In this document: piece after piece, positions 59,602-64,000 of the stretch
Position numbering within the stretch: position 1 is the stretch's first letter
Layout: each line of letters starts with the position of its first letter
NCBI RefSeq assembly: GCF_016598575.1
Contig: NZ_CP066801.1
Span: forward strand, 1,546,501 to 1,610,500
Reading direction: 5' to 3'
Length of the DNA stretch: 64,000 nucleotides
Origin: Streptomyces sp. HSG2
GTDB taxonomy: Bacteria; Actinomycetota; Actinomycetes; Streptomycetales; Streptomycetaceae
Notes under the pieces: model-generated
Told to the model about the DNA's origin: nothing
Seen by the model: the letters and a program-made list of their open reading frames with translations, nothing else
Databases searched by the model: none
Made by a program: the position numbers and the translations under genes

Positions 59602-62457
59602 ATGAGGCACCCCGGCGCGCTGCCCGGCGGCTCCGGAAGGGAGAGGGGCGCCTCCGACGGTTCCCCGTTGCCGGGGGCCGGCGACCCGGGACGACACTCG
59701 CCCGACGACGAGGCGCGTCACGACCCGGCGGAGGGTCCGCCGGACGCCTCGCTCTCGCCCGCCTCGGGCCCGGTCCCGCCGGAGTCCGGCGGGAAGCACG
59801 AAGGCGAGGAGCCAGCGGGAGAGGAGGACGGCCCGGCCAACGAGGTGGTGGGCGACGAGCCGTTGCTTCCGGCCCGCGTGCACCGCCCCTTCGACCTGGT
59901 CAGGCTCCTGGTGGGGCTACTCGGTGTGGCCTGCCTGCTGGCTGTCGCCGCCTTCGCCCACGGCACCACCTCGGGCCTGGAGCAGGACATCACCAAAGGG
60001 ACAGGTCAGGCGCCGGACCTGTTCATCGAGATCGCCGGTCTCGCGTCCAGCATCGCGATCCTCCTCGTCCCGGTCGCCTTCGCGATCGAGCGTCTGATCA
60101 AACGGGACGGACTGAGGATCGCCGACGGCGTGCTCGCCGCCGTTCTGGCGCACGGCGTGACCCTCGCCATGGACCTGTGGGTGGCCCAGTCGGCCCCGGG
60201 GTCCATCCAGGACGCGCTCACCCAGCCGTCCCCTGGCAACGCCGACATCCTCACCGACCCGGTGCACGGCTATCTCGCCCCGGTGATCGCCTACATGACC
60301 GCCGTCGGCATGACCCGTAGACCCCGCTGGCGCGCGGTGCTCTGGACGGTGCTGCTCCTGGACGCCTTCTCGATGCTCGTCAGCGGCTACACCACGCCGT
60401 TCTCGATCGTCCTGACGGTGCTGATCGGCTGGACCGTGGCCTACGGGACTCTCTACGCGGTCGGTTCCCCCAACGTCCGTCCCACGGGTCGGACCCTGAT
60501 GGCGGGGCTCCGGAAGGTGGGCTTCCGCCCGGTGTCGGCCTCCCGCGAGGACATCCCCGAGGAGGCGGCCGGGGCCGAGCGAGCCGACTCCTCGGACCGC
60601 GGCCGTCGCTACTTCGTCACTCTGGAGGACGGCCCGCCCCTGGACGTCACGGTCGTCGACCGGGAGCAACAGGCCCAGGGCTTCTTCTACCGGGCCTGGC
60701 GCAACCTCACCCTGCGGGGTTTCGCGACCCGCAGCAGCCTCCAGTCGCTCCGCCAGGCGCTGGAACAGGAGGCACTGCTCGCCTACGCAGCCATCGCCGC
60801 GGGCGCCAACGCTCCCCGGTTGATCGCCACATCGGAGCTGGGACCGGACGCGGTGATGCTCGTCTACGAGCATGCCGAGGGGCGCGGCCTGGACGCGCTG
60901 GGCGACGAGGAGATCACCGACGACCTGCTGCACGGCACCTGGGAACAGGTCCGTGCCCTGCAGTCCCGTCGCATCGCGCACCGTCGGTTGGTCGGCGAGT
61001 CGATCCTGGTCGGCCCCGCCGGCGAGGTGAGCCTGACCGACCTGCGCACAGGTGAGATCGCCGCGGGCGACCTGCTGCTGCGGATGGACATCTCCCAGCT
61101 CCTGACCACGCTGGGACTCCGGGTGGGCGCCGAACGCGCCGTGGCCTCCGCGGTGCGCGTGCTGGGTCCGGACGCGGTTGCGGACTGTCTGCCGATGCTC
61201 CAGCCCATCGCCTTGAGCCGCTCCACCCGGGCCACCTTGCGCAGGCTGGGCAGAGAGCGGGCCGAGCGCGAACGCGAGGCCGTGCTGGGCGCCTCCCGGC
61301 AGGTGCGACACGCCCGTGCCGAGGCCGCCGACCGGGACGAGGTCCCGGCCCCGGGCACGGCGGAGTCGAACAAGTCGGACAAGAAGGCCGCCCGAGCGCG
61401 GAGCCGGGCCGAGAAGAGAGCCCTGGAGGAGGCTCTGGACGAGGCGCGGGAGGAGGATCTGCTCACCCAGATCCGCCACGCGGTCCTGCGCATCAGGCCA
61501 CAGGCCCTCGTCGAGCCGGTGCGGTTGGAGCGCATCCGACCTCGCACCCTGATCAGTCTGATCGCCGGCGCGATCGGCGCGTACTTCCTGCTGTCCCAGC
61601 TCACCGACTACGAGTTCGGGCTCATCGCGAACGCCGAGTGGGGTTGGGTGGCGGCGGCGGCGTTGTTCTCCGCCCTCAGCTACATCGCGGCGGCCCTCGC
61701 CCTCCTGGGGTTCGTGCCCGAGCGCGTGCCGTTCCCCCGCACGGTGGTGGCGCAGGTCGCCGGGTCCTTCGTGAAGATCGTGGCTCCTGCGGCGGTGGGC
61801 GGCGTGGCCCTGAACACGCGCTTCCTCCAACGCGCCGGGGTGCGACCGGGGCTCGCGGTGGCGAGCGTCGGCGCCTCGCAACTGTTCGGCCTCGGCTGTC
61901 ACATCCTCATGCTCCTGGCCTTCGGCTACCTGACCGGAATCGAGAAGACCCCCTCGCTGTCCCCGTCCCGGACGGTCATCGCGGGTCTGCTGACGGTGGC
62001 CGTGCTGGTGCTCGTCGCCACCTCGGTGCCCTTCCTGCGCAAGTTCATCGCCACCAGGGTGCGCTCCCTCTTCGCCGGAGTGGTTCCGCGCATGCTCGAC
62101 GTGCTGCAACGCCCGCAGAAACTCGTCACCGGCATCGGCGGCATGCTGCTGCTCACGGCGTGTTTCGTGCTGTGCCTGGACGCCTCCATCCGGGCGTTCG
62201 GCGGCGGGGCCGCCTCCGTGAGCCTGGCCGGCGTCGCGGTCGTCTTCCTCGCGGGCAACGCCCTGGGCTCCGCCGCGCCCACGCCCGGCGGGCTTGGCGC
62301 CGTCGAGGCGACCCTCACCGTGGGTCTGATCGCGATCGGCCTTCCGAGCGAGGTGGCCGGCCCCGCGGTACTCCTGTACCGACTGCTGACCCTCTGGCTC
62401 CCCGTATTGCCCGGGTGGCTGGCGTTCAACCACCTGACCCGCAAGCAGGCTCTCTGA
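59602..62457 (+). CDS. LPG-synthase-like flippase-domain protein with kinase-like middle
   Basis: This 951-residue protein has a disordered acidic N-terminus (about 1-90), six or so membrane segments (about 97-290), a soluble central domain (about 330-560) that resembles a degenerate kinase lobe (VMLVYEHAEGRGLDAL, RIAHRRLVGESILV), a charged linker (about 560-625) and a C-terminal lysylphosphatidylglycerol-synthase transmembrane domain (about 640-945). There is no aminoacyl-transferase domain, so it is unlikely to aminoacylate lipids; a lipid-translocation role is the family-based guess. Actinomycetes share this fusion. ATG 59602 is used but an internal start is possible. Confidence 0.82.
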   Translation: MRHPGALPGGSGRERGASDGSPLPGAGDPGRHSPDDEARHDPAEGPPDASLSPASGPVPPESGGKHEGEEPAGEEDGPANEVVGDEPLLPARVHRPFDLVRLLVGLLGVACLLAVAAFAHGTTSGLEQDITKGTGQAPDLFIEIAGLASSIAILLVPVAFAIERLIKRDGLRIADGVLAAVLAHGVTLAMDLWVAQSAPGSIQDALTQPSPGNADILTDPVHGYLAPVIAYMTAVGMTRRPRWRAVLWTVLLLDAFSMLVSGYTTPFSIVLTVLIGWTVAYGTLYAVGSPNVRPTGRTLMAGLRKVGFRPVSASREDIPEEAAGAERADSSDRGRRYFVTLEDGPPLDVTVVDREQQAQGFFYRAWRNLTLRGFATRSSLQSLRQALEQEALLAYAAIAAGANAPRLIATSELGPDAVMLVYEHAEGRGLDALGDEEITDDLLHGTWEQVRALQSRRIAHRRLVGESILVGPAGEVSLTDLRTGEIAAGDLLLRMDISQLLTTLGLRVGAERAVASAVRVLGPDAVADCLPMLQPIALSRSTRATLRRLGRERAEREREAVLGASRQVRHARAEAADRDEVPAPGTAESNKSDKKAARARSRAEKRALEEALDEAREEDLLTQIRHAVLRIRPQALVEPVRLERIRPRTLISLIAGAIGAYFLLSQLTDYEFGLIANAEWGWVAAAALFSALSYIAAALALLGFVPERVPFPRTVVAQVAGSFVKIVAPAAVGGVALNTRFLQRAGVRPGLAVASVGASQLFGLGCHILMLLAFGYLTGIEKTPSLSPSRTVIAGLLTVAVLVLVATSVPFLRKFIATRVRSLFAGVVPRMLDVLQRPQKLVTGIGGMLLLTACFVLCLDASIRAFGGGAASVSLAGVAVVFLAGNALGSAAPTPGGLGAVEATLTVGLIAIGLPSEVAGPAVLLYRLLTLWLPVLPGWLAFNHLTRKQAL

Positions 62458-62704
62458 CCGCCGACCCCCTTCCCGCCGCCCGGCCCCGTTGTCGGCGTCC
62501 GGCCGACGCGATCGGGACCGGCGCGACGTCCACCCGAGAGGGTTGCCGGGGGCGAGCCACACGTCGGGCCACCTCCGCACGTGACCGCGAATCAGCAGAT
62601 CACAGCGTTGTCCACAGGGCACGGACGCCGTGCCCTGCTCCGCCTACCATGGAGGCCACCGCCACCGCGACTCGCCGCGGATGGCCCTGACAGGGGGGAC
62701 GGAC

Positions 62705-64000
62705 ATGCTGCGCTCCGTACGCCGGGTCGCGCTCGCGGCCGTCGTGGCATCGCTGGCCGCCGGGTGCGGCGCCTCGCCGGAGGGGTCGGCCGCCGAGCCG
62801 ACGACCGGCGAGGGAGCCGAGAGGCGGGCGTCGGCCGTCGCGCCCGAGGGCGTCCCCTCGGCCCTCGCCGCCCAGCGCCTCCAATGGACGGACTGCGCCG
62901 GCACCGAGGATTCCCCCGCGCCGGGCGACGACTGGCAGTGCGCCACCCTTGAGGTGCCGGTGGACTGGTCCGCGCCGGAGGACGACACGATGAAGCTGGC
63001 GCTGATCCGCTCCGAGGCCCGGGGTGATCGGCGGATCGGTTCGCTCCTGTTCAACTTCGGTGGGCCCGGCGCCTCGGGAGTGGCCACCATGCCGTCGTAC
63101 GGGGGCACCCTCTCCTCGCTCCACGAGCGGTACGACCTGGTGAGCTGGGACCCACGAGGCGTCGGGGCCAGCTCCGGGATCCGGTGCCGCGACGACGCGG
63201 AGATCGCGGAGGCGGAGTCCGTCGACATGGTGCCGGAGACCGCTGCCGAGGAGGCGGCCTTCCTGGAGGACGCGGCCGATTTCGGCCAGGGCTGCGAGGA
63301 CTCCGCCGGCCCGCTGCTGGCCCACGTGTCGACCGCGGACACCGCCCGCGACATGGAACTGATGCGCCATGTCCTTGGCGACCGGGATCTGAACTACTTC
63401 GGCTTCTCGTACGGCACCGAGTTGGGCGGCGTCTACGCACACCTCTTCCCCGAGCGGGTCGGACGGATGGTGCTGGACGCCGTGGTCGACCCGACAGCCG
63501 ATGTCTTCGAACACGCCGAGAACCAGGCACGAGGCTTCCAACGCGCCCTGGACGCCTACCTGGAGTCCACCGGGCAGGACCCGCGGGAAGGGACACGGCG
63601 GCTGGCCGACCTGCTGGAGCGGATCGACCAGGACCCCTTGCCGACGGCGTCCGAAGAACGGCGGCTGACGCGCACGCTGGCGGTCATCGGGATCGTTCTG
63701 CCGCTGTACAGCGAGTCCGCGTGGCCCACCCTGACCGACGCACTGCGGGCGGCCCGCGAGGGAGACGGCACCGAACTCCTGGCACTCGCCGACGCCTACC
63801 ACGGGCGCGACGCCTCCGGCCACTACGCCACGACGACACACTCCCAACGGGCCATATCGTGCCTCGACGCCCGGCAGCGACCCACGGTGGAGGAGACGCG
63901 GGAGCGCCTGCCCCGATTCGAGGAGATCTCGCCCGTCTTCGGCCCCCTCCTGGGGTGGGACACGGCGGGCTGGTGCCACGACTGGCCCGTGGCCGGGCTG
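62705..64000 (+). CDS. Secreted lipoprotein alpha/beta hydrolase, tripeptidyl aminopeptidase-like (partial)
   Basis: The first 432 codons of this gene lie in the window; it runs off the end. It has a lipoprotein signal peptide with Cys21 (LAAGC), then an alpha/beta-hydrolase core with FNFGGPGASG (oxyanion region), WDPRGVGAS and the nucleophile Ser235 in GFSYG. This matches Streptomyces tripeptidyl aminopeptidases (Tap/Slp), which remove N-terminal tripeptides outside the cell. The catalytic Asp and His would lie beyond the window. ATG 62705 follows AGGGGGG at 6 nt. The 247-bp spacer upstream shows no other gene. Confidence 0.88.
   Translation, partial: MLRSVRRVALAAVVASLAAGCGASPEGSAAEPTTGEGAERRASAVAPEGVPSALAAQRLQWTDCAGTEDSPAPGDDWQCATLEVPVDWSAPEDDTMKLALIRSEARGDRRIGSLLFNFGGPGASGVATMPSYGGTLSSLHERYDLVSWDPRGVGASSGIRCRDDAEIAEAESVDMVPETAAEEAAFLEDAADFGQGCEDSAGPLLAHVSTADTARDMELMRHVLGDRDLNYFGFSYGTELGGVYAHLFPERVGRMVLDAVVDPTADVFEHAENQARGFQRALDAYLESTGQDPREGTRRLADLLERIDQDPLPTASEERRLTRTLAVIGIVLPLYSESAWPTLTDALRAAREGDGTELLALADAYHGRDASGHYATTTHSQRAISCLDARQRPTVEETRERLPRFEEISPVFGPLLGWDTAGWCHDWPVAGL

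Noticed and set aside
1..64000. CRISPR array or phage defence island
   Set aside because: No regularly spaced short repeats and no cas, restriction or toxin-antitoxin genes were recognised.

Overview
The window is chromosomal DNA of a Streptomyces or very close relative. GC content is very high with strong third-position bias, GTG starts are common, and the marker genes are typical: sigR-rsrA, wblC, the epi-isozizaene/albaflavenone pair, adnAB, UPF0182, and nrdAB behind a cobalamin riboswitch. From memory the gene order resembles the sigR-wblC part of the S. coelicolor core genome, read in the opposite direction. Most of the window is therefore ordinary core genome.

Layout. 1-2.4 kb: a DUF3311/monocarboxylate permease pair and a GNAT enzyme. 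2.6-6.3 kb: B12 riboswitch, then class Ia ribonucleotide reductase nrdA-nrdB. 6.3-8.9 kb: terpene operon eizA-cyp170A1. 9.1-13.2 kb: peptide deformylase, a TPR protein, and the thiol-stress pair sigR-rsrA with its own SigR promoter inside the end of an upstream hydrolase gene. 13.2-21.7 kb: SRAP protein, M50 protease, aroA, rsgA, SMR exporter, hisN, catalase with a divergent Fur-family repressor, and a NADAR protein. 21.7-24.1 kb: two identical initiator tRNA genes around a Sel1-repeat protein. 24.1-30.3 kb: UPF0182, PPA1309-family, Lon-like PDZ protease, a 54-residue membrane protein and moaE.

30.37-37.53 kb is a foreign island. It is bounded by 534-bp near-identical inverted repeats with Tn3-type ends and by a perfect 5-bp duplication (TCCTC). 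Both repeats carry the same deletion product: the first 27 codons of a Tn3-type transposase joined to the C-terminal part of a serine resolvase. The right-hand copy is a complete 805-bp mini-element. No intact transposase is present. The cargo is a small glycan-type cassette: a left-handed beta-helix acyltransferase, a GT2 glycosyltransferase with an apparent one-base frameshift, an SDR epimerase, an 80-residue protein and an XRE regulator with a TTA (bldA-dependent) codon. Fragments of IS3- and IS21-type transposase genes lie on the left side. The island separates moaE from the SDR gene upstream of it.

37.6-64 kb returns to core genes: SDR protein, zincin-like protein, Nudix enzyme, YgjP-type metallopeptidase, a ThiF-like protein overlapping an ABC1/UbiB kinase, the wblC (whiB7) locus, UvrD2-type helicase, mycoredoxin with a perfect SigR promoter, nudC, M20 dipeptidase, adnB, adnA, an alkyltransferase-like protein, a large LPG-synthase-like membrane protein, and a secreted tripeptidyl-aminopeptidase that runs off the end.

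Two regulatory circuits stand out. SigR-RsrA and its target mycoredoxin both have GGGAAT-N18-GTTG promoters within this window. The wblC gene has a WhiB7-type promoter (AAAA-GGG before the -35), a 106-codon upstream ORF with a good ribosome binding site, two small hairpins around that ORF's stop codon, and an 11-bp-stem terminator 110 nt before wblC. A 107-codon gene is coupled to wblC by an ATGA overlap. The most unusual material is the composite island and this wblC leader.
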